A stretch of DNA of 64,000 nucleotides from Riptortus pedestris (lineage: Eukaryota > Arthropoda > Insecta > Hemiptera > Alydidae), in contig CM032232.1 in assembly GCA_019009955.1 (NCBI GenBank), positions 76,397,501 through 76,461,500 on the forward strand, given 5' to 3'. The translations under genes and the position numbers were made by a program. Below the pieces are notes generated by a model. It was not told the DNA's origin. It saw only the letters and a program-made list of their open reading frames with translations, and made no database searches. Below, one piece after another: positions 12,426-24,472 of the stretch. How positions within the stretch are numbered: the stretch's first letter is position 1; the number at the start of each line of letters is the position of its first letter.

Positions 12426-12750
12426 AGAAGCATTTACATTGTTAGACCCCTATCATTTCTAGTCTTGTGAGAGTTCACAACACAGACCATTATAGTTTCG
12501 CTAGTGTCTGGCTGACGGTCCAACCATCCGTTAGTAACAGTTATTGTATTTTTATAAAGAGTAAATACGAGTTTAAGAAACTTGAGAAATATATCTATAT
12601 TCTTACTAACAATCATTTCCCTAAAAGTCGTCTTACCCTATGATAAGGAGACAAAAATGAGGCCGGGGGGGGGGGAGTGCTTATCGGCTACCATCGTATT
12701 GTAATACGATACGTTTGAGTGCCCTTAGAAATATATGTATTCGATTTTTC

Positions 12751-12886
12751 AGCAGATTTCCCTTGAGGGAAATCAGCTATTGAGGTCGTACTCATGACGC
12801 GATTTTCGAAAAATTTCTTCAAATGTCCATCTGGAACGTGGGAAATCTGCTTAGTTTACGCAGCTCCTGCGTGACGGACTTTTTTT
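12751..12886 (+). mobile_element. Miniature HINE-like element (both ends, almost no interior)
   Basis: Begins AGCAGATTTCCCTTGAGGG, keeps the first ~95 bp of the 5' module (to AATGTCCATC), then jumps to GGAACGTGGGAAATCTGC and the 3' hairpin end GACGGACTTTTTT. About 136 bp instead of 700-1000. Both termini are intact, so it could in principle be a mobilisable deletion derivative. Confidence 0.7.
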
Positions 12887-13374
12887 GTATTGTAAAATAA
12901 CTGAGTCATCTGCAACGGAAGTTGACATATTCCTACACCTTCTTCAATCTTTGCCCCAAATGCAGATATATATATATATATTTAATTACACAGTTTGTAA
13001 AACATCATTAGTATATTTGGCTATGAATATTATAGTTCATTTATTATTATTTTTTGTTGAGATTTTGAGTTAACGAAGTCACCCACTTTTTTGCATTTAT
13101 AACTTTTTTCTAATGCAATAAATGTAAAATATTAAAAGTATTACATCATTTTTGAGCATTCATAGAAAAAGAAAATAGATTTTATATATTTAAAACCAGA
13201 CTTCCCTCCTCTGAAGTCGATCATTTTGAAAGCATTGCTGTCAGGGAGTCAATACTTGATCATTTCAACATTAGCATTGAACTCTACTGTTAGTGGGGTG
13301 TCAAGACCGACACTGCCAGATATTCGTAATGAGTTTATATATAATTCAACTTTTCTCAAGTCAACACTCCATCG

Positions 13375-14110
13375 TAATTATTATTATTATTTTGAGATGC
13401 CTCTACAATGGCGATTTATCTTTTAACATGTTTGAATATAATTTTACAAAATTAAATAAATATTAAAATTTTTACAAAGCTAAATGTTACAAATGTACAA
13501 AATAAAAAGAACCATGACACTACAATGACGATTCATATTTTAACATGTTAGAATATAATTTTACAAAATTAAATAAATATTAAAATTTTTACAAAGCTAA
13601 ATTTTACAAATGCACAAAATAAATAGAATAGACAAAACTAAGTATAAATTGTTAGTATATTTAAAATATGAGGGGAAAAAGCAAAATTAAAAACAAAAAA
13701 CAAAAAAAAAACTAGAAGAAAAAGTATAAATAGTTTAACTGGAAGAAGGCAAAACTTATATTCTACGCATAGTGCTTGCTATATATAACTTTCATAATGG
13801 TAAATAATAGTTTTTTATATTTCATCAAATAATCCATTATTTCTTAAATACTTAAAAACATCACCTATAAATTTGCTACTATCGGCCAGTAGGTTCGCAT
13901 ACATTTGTGGGCCATGGGTACGTTTTTACTTGTGTGCAGTCAGTTAGTATGTGTTTTACAGTCAGCGTTCTGTTGCAGTAGCGACATGCTCCACCATCAG
14001 TGTTCTACAATAGGACTACGAAGTGGATTCAGTCTCATTGGAGAAGTACTAAATCAGCTAGCAGAGCCAAACGCTGACGTTGAGGCGAAAGTTTCTAGCC
14101 GTTCCTTGTC
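13375..14110 (-). pseudogene. 5'-truncated LINE: end of ORF2 and duplicated 3' UTR
   Basis: The minus strand encodes CCRYCNRTLTVKHILTDC, the C-terminal Cys/His motif of Jockey/I-type non-LTR elements. One frameshift later come YANLLADSSKFIG and FKYLRNNGLFDEI, with the stop at 13815-13817. The 3' UTR holds two tandem copies of a ~127-bp unit (13397-13523, 13524-13640) and ends in an (AAT)n tail at about 13375. The same motif and a similar C-terminus occur in the LINE at 36344-37170. Confidence 0.65.
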
Positions 14111-14758
14111 TAATATTCATTAAATATTAATGACAAGGTACTTATAAATAAACATTTTCTTCACAAAAAAAATAACATCAAATCTTCATAGTATTGTTTT
14201 TGTTCTCCGAATCTTCTTAATATTTACTACACCACATCCTGTTATTTGAAACAGAAGTAAATAAAAAATAAAAATAAAAAAACTATTTTTTATTTCATTT
14301 CTCCGTCAAAATTGCATTAACTCATTTCAAACAAAGTTTCACTGACATAACGTCTAGAATAACTTGGAGTAATAAAGTTTGAAAACTAAACTGTAAAGGC
14401 GTACCATAACTTCAATTGTAGTTGCAAGAAGAAGAATAATGGCAAAAGAGGAGCTAAGAATATAACTAATGGCTCTATAAATTCAATTACGAAGATATAT
14501 ATTATGCAAGCGTTGAAAAATAAATAATCGTAGTATGTGAGTTATAATTTATAGTTCGTAGCTTCTTAACAATTTCCTTTTTCCCTTTATTGCGACAACT
14601 CCCCTTAATGGAAAGAAAATTATAGTCCTCTCTGTAGGTAAATTTGTAAAGCGTGCATAGTAATATGTATAGCACAAATGTCCTCGATTTTTAATGCGAT
14701 CAGTACGCCATAACAAAATGACAAAACTTCAAGCTTTTCCATTTTTCATTAAAAAAAA

Positions 14759-15312
14759 AAAAAGTCCGTCACGCAGGGGCTGCGTAAACTAAGCAGATTT
14801 CCCGCGAAAAGTTTTACAATAGAGAAATCTGCCTAATAACAACTGTAGTAGTAAGAAACCTCTAAACCTAAAACATTATTTAGGGCGTAATAACCCAGTA
14901 GTTCTAGCCCCAAAAAACAATTAACCTAACCTCTAAACCTATTCACGATGGAAGAATAGTTATAGAAACGGCCGCCAGAGCTCTCGGCGGAAAGTCCGAA
15001 CATAGCCTACTGGTAACCACACGCAGAATACAAATGCAAATATCTCGGTTAATATTCAAGATACAGAATAAATGTATAGAACAATATTTATAGTAAATTT
15101 AATTTACAATAAGATTTATTTTATACAATTTTTCGATCCGACGCATAATAACGAAGATATTTTGAATTTTCCAAAATCCCCCCTCTAAACCCCCCCTCCC
15201 ACTGGTCCGATTTCAGCCATTAACGAACTTGATTTTCCTTTTTACATAAAACGATTAAATTCTGAGTTTGGTAAATATCAAACAAAAATTGCGACCGCTA
15301 GAGCTATAACAG

Positions 15313-15359
<47 letters not shown>

Positions 15360-15524
15360 ATATAATTATATATATATAATATATATATTATATATATAAT
15401 TTTGAACGGACCTCATTTTCGTCATCTCCTGGGTAGGATCGATGGACATTTGAAGAAATTTTTCGAAACTCGCATCATGAGTACGACCTCAATAGCTGAT
15501 TTCCCTTAGGGGAAATCTGCTAAA
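14759..15524 (-). mobile_element. HINE-like element, full length, 3' type A, minus orientation
   Basis: Reads in reverse from AAAAGTCCGTCACGCAGGGG (3' hairpin end) through the type A half (TAGGGCGTAATAACCCAG, GGCCGCCAGAGCTC). A long, partly TATAAT-interrupted TA microsatellite at 15317-15400 follows, then the 5' palindrome, here ATTTCCCTTAGGGGAAAT, and TGCTAAAA. It is arranged head to head with the next copy, the 5' ends about 38 bp apart. Confidence 0.75.
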
Positions 15525-15561
15525 ACACAACACAAAGGATGCTCTCAAAAACACTTCTTCT

Positions 15562-16130
15562 ATTAGCAGATTTCCCTTAAGGGAAATCCCCTGTTACCGC
15601 TCTAGCGGTCGCAATTTTTGTTTGATCGTTACCAAACTCGATATTTAGTCGTTTTATGTAAAAAGAAAGATCAAGTTCGTTAACGGCTGAAATCGGACCA
15701 GTGGGAGGGGGGGTTTAGAGGGGAGGATTTTCGAAAATTCGAAATATCTCCGTTACTATACGTCGCACCGAAAATTGTACGAAATCAATCTTATTGCAAA
15801 TTAAATTTACTATAAATATTGTTATATACATTTATTCTCTATCTTGAATATTAACCGAGATATTTGCATTTGTATTCTGCGTGTGGTCACCAGTAGGCTA
15901 TGTTCGGACTTTCCGCCAAGAGCTCTGGCGGCCGTTTACATAACTATTCGTCCCTTGTGAATAGGTTTAGAGGTTAGGTTAACTGTTTTTTGGGGCTAGA
16001 AACTACTGGGTTATTACGCCCTAAATAATGTTTTCGGTTTAGAGGTTTCTTACTACTACAGTTGTTATTAGGCAGATTTCCCTATTGTAAAACTTCACGC
16101 GGGAAATCTGCTTAGTTTACGCAGCCCCTG
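15562..16130 (+). mobile_element. HINE-like element, 3' type A, internal deletion and clipped 3' hairpin
   Basis: Starts TTAGCAGATTTCCC with the intact palindrome, then jumps straight to CTGTTACCGCTCTAGCGGTC, lacking the rest of the 5' module and the microsatellite. The 3' end stops at GCAGCCCCTG, losing the second hairpin arm and GACGGACT. With the preceding copy it forms a large imperfect inverted repeat. Confidence 0.72.
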
Positions 16131-16587
16131 CTATAACTTACTGAAATATTGCTTTAGAAGAAAATTGATTTGAGGCAAGAACATTGGGAAGGCGTATTTA
16201 CGACTGAATACTTTTGGATTTCTTGCAAATTCTGAATAAATATCCTAAATAATGTGTGTACTTACTCAACCGGATATATAATCCTTGAAGGACCTGTGCT
16301 TCTGCCACAGGCATTATTAACCATTCCTTGCCGTTCCCAAGCAGGAAACTAAATAAGGAACCTGAAAAAGAGGGGCATAAACTAAGTCTCGAAATATTGC
16401 CGCCATTTTAATTTCAGTGTGTTACATAAATAAGTAGGTTACTCATAAACTGTATGAGACATTGGTGATGTCATCTCAACATATATTGTTTATTAGAAGT
16501 GGAGGTTTATTGAGAGATATTTGACTTGCTAGAAAATATATAACAACGATTGCTGAACATACATAGAATAATAATATTGGTTCTATT

Positions 16588-16790
16588 CGATCCGAGTCAT
16601 AATAATGGATATATTTTGAATTTTCGAAGTCCACTTCTATTCCGGGCCAGATTAAATCCATTAACTAATCGGACCTCATTTTCGTCATCTCCTGAGAAGG
16701 ATCGATGAGCAGTTGAGACAACTTTCCGAAAATCGTGCCAGTAGTACAATATCAGTATTTGATTACTCTTAACAGAAATATGCTAAAATA
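16588..16790 (-). repeat. HINE-like remnant, minus orientation
   Basis: GATATATTTTGAATTTTCGAA, TCGGACCTCATTTTCGTC, CGATGAGCAGTTGAGA and TTTCCGAAAATCG follow the reversed element order with many substitutions and a deletion of the microsatellite. Confidence 0.55.
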
Positions 16791-17094
16791 TAAATGGTCT
16801 CTCATCTCAATACCTTTATGAAAATCATTTAAAAGACGAGAGAAAAAGATAAGTTAAGTAAAACCTAACATGAATTATGCGAAATTTCTCCATGTGCATT
16901 AATTTATAGATTTTCAGACAGTCAATTTTGAAATGCATTCGTTCTTTAGCCAGTCTTGTCAGAAGTGTAAGGCTTTGTGGAATGGGGCGTGGAAAGGAAA
17001 TAGCGTCGAATACTAAAATACATGATGGTCTGGGCTAGAGACAGTGGAAGGGGGGAGAACATTGCCCTGATAACGCAGATAAGAACAGTCGGAC

Positions 17095-17345
17095 GACTAC
17101 GAACAGGGTGGGCGGTGGCCCGGATGTGACGTCACCAAGGTGTGGGGACTGGTTCTCCTTGCGGCGGCACATCTGGTGGACAACGAGCCGCCCCTACCGC
17201 CTCCGGGGTCCATCTCCCTCTGTCAAGAGGAACAGCCATCCAGGTCCGAAGAAAATCCGTTTTCGAACGGTGAAAATCGCTCGCGAAAAACCCCAAGGTC
17301 AACAGGAGTGGTTTCTTTATGAATGGGCAACTTTTATCAATGAAC
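17095..17345 (+). other. GC- and CpG-rich island with open frames; possible exon or promoter
   Basis: About 250 bp clearly richer in GC and CpG than its surroundings (TGTGACGTCACC, a CRE-like palindrome TGACGTCA at about 17126; GCGGCGGCAC; CGCTCGCGAA). One plus-strand frame reads VWGLVLLAAAHLVDNEPP, with signal-peptide character, followed by a polar, charged stretch to 17322; it has no in-frame ATG here. A second frame overlaps. It could be a first coding exon joined to an unseen start, a promoter, or an imported repeat. No homologue recognised. Confidence 0.25.
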
Positions 17346-17655
17346 TGCCTGCCTTCTCAAGGACTTCCCTCTTCATTTATAGACAAATAACCTTTGGTTA
17401 GACATTCCATCAACTGATGGCTTCATTATAAATTTTAATTCGTTTCTCCTGGCCAACTTTTTAATTACATATCTGCCTATTTTAAGAATAACCTGTTTCA
17501 AGGTTTCGGATAACATGTTAATGACTCAAGTCGAATGTGTTGCAACAAAGTAAAAACTATTTCTGTATAAGCAATATACATTACTAATATTATTGTATCA
17601 CTTTGAATTTATGAAACTCTGGTCGTTTATTAATGCACTTTACATTACTATAGCT

Positions 17656-18314
17656 CAGCCATACTCTAAGTGTGCTCCGCGGAACCCCTGTGGGGCCTCC
17701 GCAAGAAAATAGAATAAATATTCAAAACACCTCTCTGGGCTCTTCCTTGACGAGACGTATCAAAAATGAATTCATGTATTTAAAATACCTTATTACCCAA
17801 CTTTCAAAAGGAAAGTATGTCCAACGAGATATATGATTTTTTTTTTTTTTTTAGAAATGGCATCAAACACAAGCATGGAGTCACTGTTCAAAACGACTCC
17901 CCTCAACGATTATTAATGCAGAATCCATGATGAAAATCCAATGTTCCCCAGAATGGCCCTGAATGTTCTTCTCCCGTTCCCAACAACATACTTGTGCGAA
18001 GGAGAATTTTGATTCTCAATCTATGCAGCCACAAAAACAAAATACTACAATAGACTGGACGCCGAACCCAGTAAGAAATTTCAACTCTCTTCTATCAAAC
18101 CTGATATCAACCAATTGATGAAAAATATGTAATAGAAAAACAGTTTCATTCCTTCCATTAGAGTTTATTTTTTTATTTATTGTATTATTCTATTTGTTAT
18201 GTAATAAGTTACTGTTACATTGCAATCGAATTATGATTATAAATCAAGAATGAACATAAAGACATTTTGGTTTTATTTTAGGGTTCCGTCACCAAAAAAG
18301 TTTGAGAACCGTTG
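17656..18314 (+). mobile_element. hAT-superfamily DNA transposon remnant
   Basis: The left end CAGCCATACTCTAAGTGTGC and the right end (minus strand) CAACGGTTCTCAAACTTTTT are diverged hAT-type termini. The block GGAACCC recurs in inverted orientation a little inside each end. Between them lies a decayed transposase C-terminus (hATC). No unambiguous 8-bp duplication is seen at this copy. Confidence 0.6.
17930..18132 (+). pseudogene. hAT transposase C-terminal (hATC dimerisation) remnant
   Basis: In one frame: PRMALNVLLPFPTTYLCEGE, then FSIYAATKTKYYNRLDAEPS and KKFQLSSIKPDINQLMKNM, ending in a stop. This follows the hATC pattern of ZBED5/SCAND3-like hAT transposases (LLPF.TTYLCE..FS....K..YRNRLD.......LS.I.P.I..L). 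A TGA interrupts the frame after CEGEF. Only the C-terminal domain is left; BED finger and catalytic core are not visible. Confidence 0.65.
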
Positions 18315-19500
18315 CCAGGAAAGAACTAGCATTGGAAAGAGTTATCTACCCAATCCTAGGGAAGAACTTAGGACTTTCTTTATAAATAAAATTTCTCTTT
18401 TGAAGGACTGGAATCACTGACACCAATTTACTGAGAATGAATTTTATTTTAATAAATTAACAACTTTTTTAGTGCCCAAGGTTCTAACCACTTTTTTACT
18501 ATGAATTTAATTCTTAACATCTGTAAAATTATATAAGCCATCGCACGGAAATGAAATAATTTAAATAAATAAATTAATTAATGATTAATAGCACTTGGCT
18601 GCTACACTTTCAACGACATACGAATCGAGCACAAGACTCTAATTTTACCGAGAGTATTAAGGCCAATACCTTGATGAACATGGTACCTAGAAGTCTGTTT
18701 GAATGAATAAGGTAAAGTGTTTTTCCTAATAGAAAAGGATAGTTAATTATTTCCAATGACAAATATTTCACTAAATCGGAAAGGTTTTCCAGATTTAGTG
18801 GGTTTCCCTACCAGATTTTCCAGCGTATTCAGAAGAAGAAAAACAATCATTGACACATTTATAAAGGCGAAGTCAAAATAAAGTTCTATCTCTAGAATCA
18901 CTCACAGATGACCTCCTTAATGGTGGTATCACCTTAATTCCCATTCAACACCCTTAGAAAGAAAAGATACAAGGTAAAATAAATTAGTGGAAATAAAGGT
19001 ACAAATAAAAACCATAGTAAAAATTGCAGGAGTTTTAGTAAAAATAAAATAAAATACTTCGGTTAATTGTTAAAGCGACGAGTACAGAGTAAAAATTGTA
19101 AAAAATAACTTGGTAAAAATGGGAGCTAATCTAAACGCTTTCATTATCACCCATAATTATGAGAGATCACATCGTCGTACAATTCCCGTTAACAATGAAT
19201 TGTCACGGGCCTGTAATGCTGTTTCCAGTAAGCTAACTTACTTCATTATTCCCGACCGGGGGGTAATAGCCATATCACCAACGGTCAGTTTCCTAGTCGT
19301 CATGAGCTAGTAGAATCCTTTGTCACACTGGCCAGATTTACTCACTAGGTTCCCACCACTCCACAAACACCGCGACACCAGCGCTCCCTAGTAGAGAACC
19401 GGTCTAATAACTCCACAGTCACCCATTAACGTGTTCTAAACTCGGACCCTCCACACTTATCTACGGTTGCCCCAAAGGATATATAGATAGTTAAATATGC
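18315..19500. other. Nothing recognised
   Basis: AT-rich sequence without a supported gene or a repeat of the families found here. A G/C-richer stretch at 19200-19470 has no recognisable coding content. Confidence 0.4.
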
Positions 19501-20506
19501 TTTATTGCCTTGTACACACAGTGTAGCTATGGAGCCTGGCCCATTTGTTTTCAGTATGTATTAGTATAATGCTAGAAGCCGCAGACATGGTTTTACGATT
19601 AATGCAACATTAGTCAAATATAAATATAAATTAAATCTCCTTAGTATGAGAATTTGTACATAATTAACGACTTAATCTATTTGAACTTATTTTTTACAAA
19701 ATTCAATAAATTTAAGTCAATAAAATTCGTAAAAGAAAATACTCGAGTCCTTTGAGATTCTTAATTGACTTACTGTCTTTAGCTTCCCTTTAGGAAATTT
19801 AAATTTTAAGTGATTTTCTTGGTCGAGGAGGGAATAGCTAGAGATATATAGCTATAATTGGAATTGAGGACCCGTTCAATGTCTATTGAGTGTATGTTAT
19901 TAGGCACCTTTTCTAAAATATTATTTTTGTTTTTAATTAATATTATCGGGCCAAAAATATCACAAAAGTACTCTACAATGAAATTAGAATCAGCGAGCTA
20001 ACTTATGAGGCCCAATTATAGTCAAGATATACCCCATAGCATCCAATGATACTAGATTTGGCAAGTATTTTCGAGAAAACCTATGTTCTGGCATTGCTGA
20101 TATTTTAGTACAAAAGTTTATAAATTTCTTTAAAACTGAAAATCCTACCTGTGCTTGCTCAATAGAGTCTAAATATCTTAAGCCCCAGTTTTCTGGCGAA
20201 TAAGAAATGGTTGAGGAGACTCTTGAATCAAAAAGGGAAATTTTAGTTTCACAATCATCAATCTTCCCGTTTATTAAAATATCGTGTACCTTTGGCCCTG
20301 CAACATTTAACCTTTAAATAAAGTGGACGGCAGCCTTAGAAAATTTTGCCAAAGTTGTAAACGGAACTCCCAAGTATGTGTAACATTTCTTGAATTCCAA
20401 TAGTTTATTTGCCCAAAACAATGACTTTAATTTCTTAATTCGTAGTAACGTGTGCAGGGCTAAAGATGAGAGTTTTCGGAGCAATATTTTTCCAATATTT
20501 GAAGGA

Positions 20507-20509
<3 letters not shown>
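19500..20509 (-). pseudogene. LINE (non-LTR retrotransposon) reverse-transcriptase C-terminal remnant and 3' flank
   Basis: The minus strand reads KSLFWANKLLEFKKCYTYLG, then VPFTTLAKFSKAA, and further on FDSRVSSTISYSPENWGLRY and LDSIEQAQVGF. These are the RT thumb/post-RT motifs of non-LTR elements: YLGVPF..S.KF..A, LF.S.V.S.LSY..E.WGL, and IE..Q..F. Coding traces run from about 20509 to about 20010 with scattered stops, then 3' UTR-like sequence. It belongs to a different clade from the LINEs at 13.4 and 36.3 kb. Confidence 0.65.

Positions 20510-20575
<66 letters not shown>
20509..20575. repeat. (TA)n microsatellite
   Basis: Pure TA/AT tract between the LINE remnant and the TIR transposon. 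Confidence 0.9.
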
Positions 20576-20576
<1 letters not shown>

Positions 20577-20605
20577 TCATTAATATATATTTATTTATCA
20601 ATATA

Positions 20606-21495
20606 CAGGGTGTCCCCAAACCAAACAGCCAAACTTCAGGGATCAATAGAGGATCGAAAAACTAAGAAAAAAAGTCCTCTGGCATATGCCTCGTTTTTGA
20701 GAAAATCATAAAAAACTGAAAATAGTTGTGCAAAAAGTGTGTTTTTTTTTAATAATGTATTTAAATTACAAAAAACTATTGGCTTTTTGAGTAAGCTTAA
20801 TTTTTTAATTTACGAGGAGTAAATTTAGAAAACATGAATATTCTCACGCTTTCCTTATCAATAAAACGTCTAGGTTGAGTGTTTAAACTTAAAAAGAAAG
20901 GATTAAAATATTTACTATCGTTTTAATCCTTTTTGGGGGGAATCCAGCCTCGCATTCTCACATTAGTGGTGTTGCTAGTACTGTTCAGTGAAGTCAACAA
21001 ATATGGCTAGATTTACCAACGCTGAGGTAGACCCATATAAAAACTGAAACATTTATGTTTTCCAAGTAAGAATATTTAATTATTTTATTAATTTTCTAAA
21101 TTTTTAATCTTTTTTTATGTTTTAATCTTCAGTTATTGTTCATAATGTTATCTACTTTAAATAGGTAATTTTTTTTTATACTATGAATATTTGAATAAAA
21201 AAGTATTTATTATTTTTTCTTAATAAAAAATAATTTTTTTTTTCAATTACCTTTCTGTTAGTATAAGATTAGAATACAATAATTGTATTGGAATAACATT
21301 TATTGCTAAAATTCATTCAAGGAATAAAATCCGCTCTTCTATTGGCCTTAACTAGTTTTTGCACAACTATTTTTAGTTTTTTGTTATTTTCTCGAAAACG
21401 AAGCGAAAACGAGGCATATGCCAGAGGATTTTGTTTTAGTTTTGCGATCCTCTATCGATCCCTAAAGTTTGGCCGTTTGGTTTGGGGACACCCTG
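20606..21495. mobile_element. Non-autonomous TIR DNA transposon, 890 bp, TA target duplication
   Basis: Ends CAGGGTGTCCCCAAACC and GGTTTGGGGACACCCTG are perfect inverted copies. The terminal inverted repeats extend to about 135 bp (left to ~20745, right from ~21355) and include GAGGATCG, CCTCTGGCATATGCCTCG and AATAGTTGTGCAAAAA. TA flanks both ends (20604-20605, 21496-21497). The interior is AT-rich with no transposase. CAGGGTGTCCC termini with TA duplication fit the Tc1/mariner-IS630 group. Confidence 0.75.
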
Positions 21496-21498
21496 TAT

Positions 21499-21507
<9 letters not shown>

Positions 21508-21567
<60 letters not shown>
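21508..21567. repeat. (TA)n microsatellite
   Basis: Pure tract following the TIR transposon, then HINE-like 5'-module sequence. Confidence 0.9.
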
Positions 21568-21570
<3 letters not shown>

Positions 21571-21640
21571 AACGCATCTCTCCAGCATCTGGAAGAAAAG
21601 ATCGACATTTGAAGAAATTTTTAAAAGTTTGCCTTTATAG
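21568..21640 (-). repeat. HINE-like 5'-module remnant, minus orientation
   Basis: GGGAACGCATCTCTCCAGC and GATCGACATTTGAAGAAATT correspond to the reversed 5' module; together with the adjacent microsatellite they represent an eroded copy. Confidence 0.5.
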
Positions 21641-22975
<1,335 letters not shown>

Positions 22976-22994
22976 GTGGCTTAATTTTTATTAT

Positions 22995-23820
22995 TTAGCA
23001 GATTTCCCTTAAGGGAAATCAGCTATTGAGGTCGTACTCATGACGCGATTTTCGAAAAATTTCTTCAAATGTCCATCGATCCTACCCAGGAGATGACGAA
23101 AATGAGGTCCGTTCAAAACTATATATATATATATATTTGTCTGTTACCGCTCTAGCGGTCGCAATTTTTGTTTGATCGTTACCAAACTCGATATTTAGTC
23201 TTTTTATGTAAAAACAAAGATCAAGTTCGTTAACGGCTGAAATCGGACCATTGGGAGGGGGGGTTTAGAGGGGAGGCTTTTGGAAAATTCGAATTATCTC
23301 CGTTACTATACGTCAGATTGAAAAGTTGTATAGAACCAATCTTATTTCAAATTAAATTTACTATAAATATTGTTATATACATGTATTCTCTATCTTGAAT
23401 ATTAACCGAGATATTTGCATTTTTATGAAGTCTGTGGTCGGGTATAGTTCGGATTAGATCGGCCATTTTCGTCAGTACTCGGCTCAGGTGGAAGCTTCTT
23501 CTAACCTTACCGGTCGTTTATAACCTTACCTTACCTTCATTACTTTGTGTGATTTATGCAAATACGGTCTGTTCATTCGCCGCCCCCCCCCCCTTCTTTA
23601 GTTCTTGTACTACTAAAATTTGAGTTATTAAAATATAAATTATTTTTACAATTCAGCAGCCGTTTCAGTTGGGAATTTATTAAAATTATCTGAAAGATTT
23701 CTTATTACCGTTTGTATTTACTCATGGTGGGCTTGTATTACCAGTATGCAGATTTCTCTATTGTAAAACTTCACATGGGAAATCTGCTTAGTTTACGCAG
23801 CCCCTGCGTGACGGACTTTT
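22995..23820 (+). mobile_element. HINE-like element, full length, 3' type B
   Basis: TTAGCAGATTTCCC with the perfect palindrome, complete 5' module (GTCGTACTCATGACGCG, GATCCTACCCAGGAGATG), (TA)n at 23122-23138, the common middle module, then a 3' half unlike type A (TCGGCCATTTTCG, a C-run at 23583-23593, GCAGCCGTTTCAGTTGGG). It ends in the standard GGGAAATCTGC-hairpin-GACGGACTTTT. Confidence 0.75.
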
Positions 23821-23954
23821 ATTGTCTTTTGTAGTTACGTTTGATATCCCTGAAAACGAATAAGCAATGTAAGAAAATCTCCTGAAGGATTAGCGGAGCT
23901 CTATCTCAACATTCTACACTTCTTGATACGTATATAGTCTAATTGTTGATGTAA

Positions 23955-24362
23955 AATTAGTAGTAGTGGGGGTTTACTGAAGGGTGAAAACTGAAAACAT
24001 TAAAAAATGTCTGTTAATCTTAGACTAGGAAAGAAGCAATCACAGTACAACAAACGTACAATAAATAAATTTTCAATAAGAATTGTCATACGACATCCAT
24101 TGATCCGTTTCATAATAATGGAAATATTTTGAATTTTTGTTTACCCACACTCTCTGAACCCCTCACCTCCTGGAACTTGATCCCTTTCCCATTTCCTTTT
24201 GCATGAAATGGGAACGATCAAACAAAAATTACACACACACACACACACCGGACCTTATTTTCGTAATCGTTAAGATCGGGGGACATTTGCTGAAGTTATT
24301 CAAAAATCGCGTCACGTATACCACCTGAAAAGAAAGACCTGATTTCTCTTAAGCGAAAAGAT
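23955..24362 (-). repeat. HINE-like remnant, minus orientation
   Basis: Reversed order of GTGGGGGTTTACTGAAGG, TGGAAATATTTTGAATTTT, CATGAAATGGGAACGATC and GGACCTTATTTTCGTAATCG. An (AC)n tract takes the microsatellite position (24232-24248); the 5' end is a decayed palindrome near 24350. Confidence 0.6.
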
Positions 24363-24394
24363 GAATGGAGAGAAAAGACTCAAAGCAATGAAAA

Positions 24395-24472
24395 CCTATT
24401 ACCACACGAGAATGCAACCGGTGACTCCAGCGTTTTAAACCCACCGCCTAGGCTTACAGAGCTAACCTGAGC
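24395..24472 (-). repeat. SINE head fragment
   Basis: GGCTCAGGTTAGC on the minus strand, followed by a diverged A/B-box region; the SINE body is absent. Confidence 0.4.

Noticed and set aside
12751..12886. CRISPR-like or riboswitch-like palindrome unit
   Set aside because: The palindrome and hairpin are the termini of a dispersed eukaryotic transposable element; there are no regular spacers.
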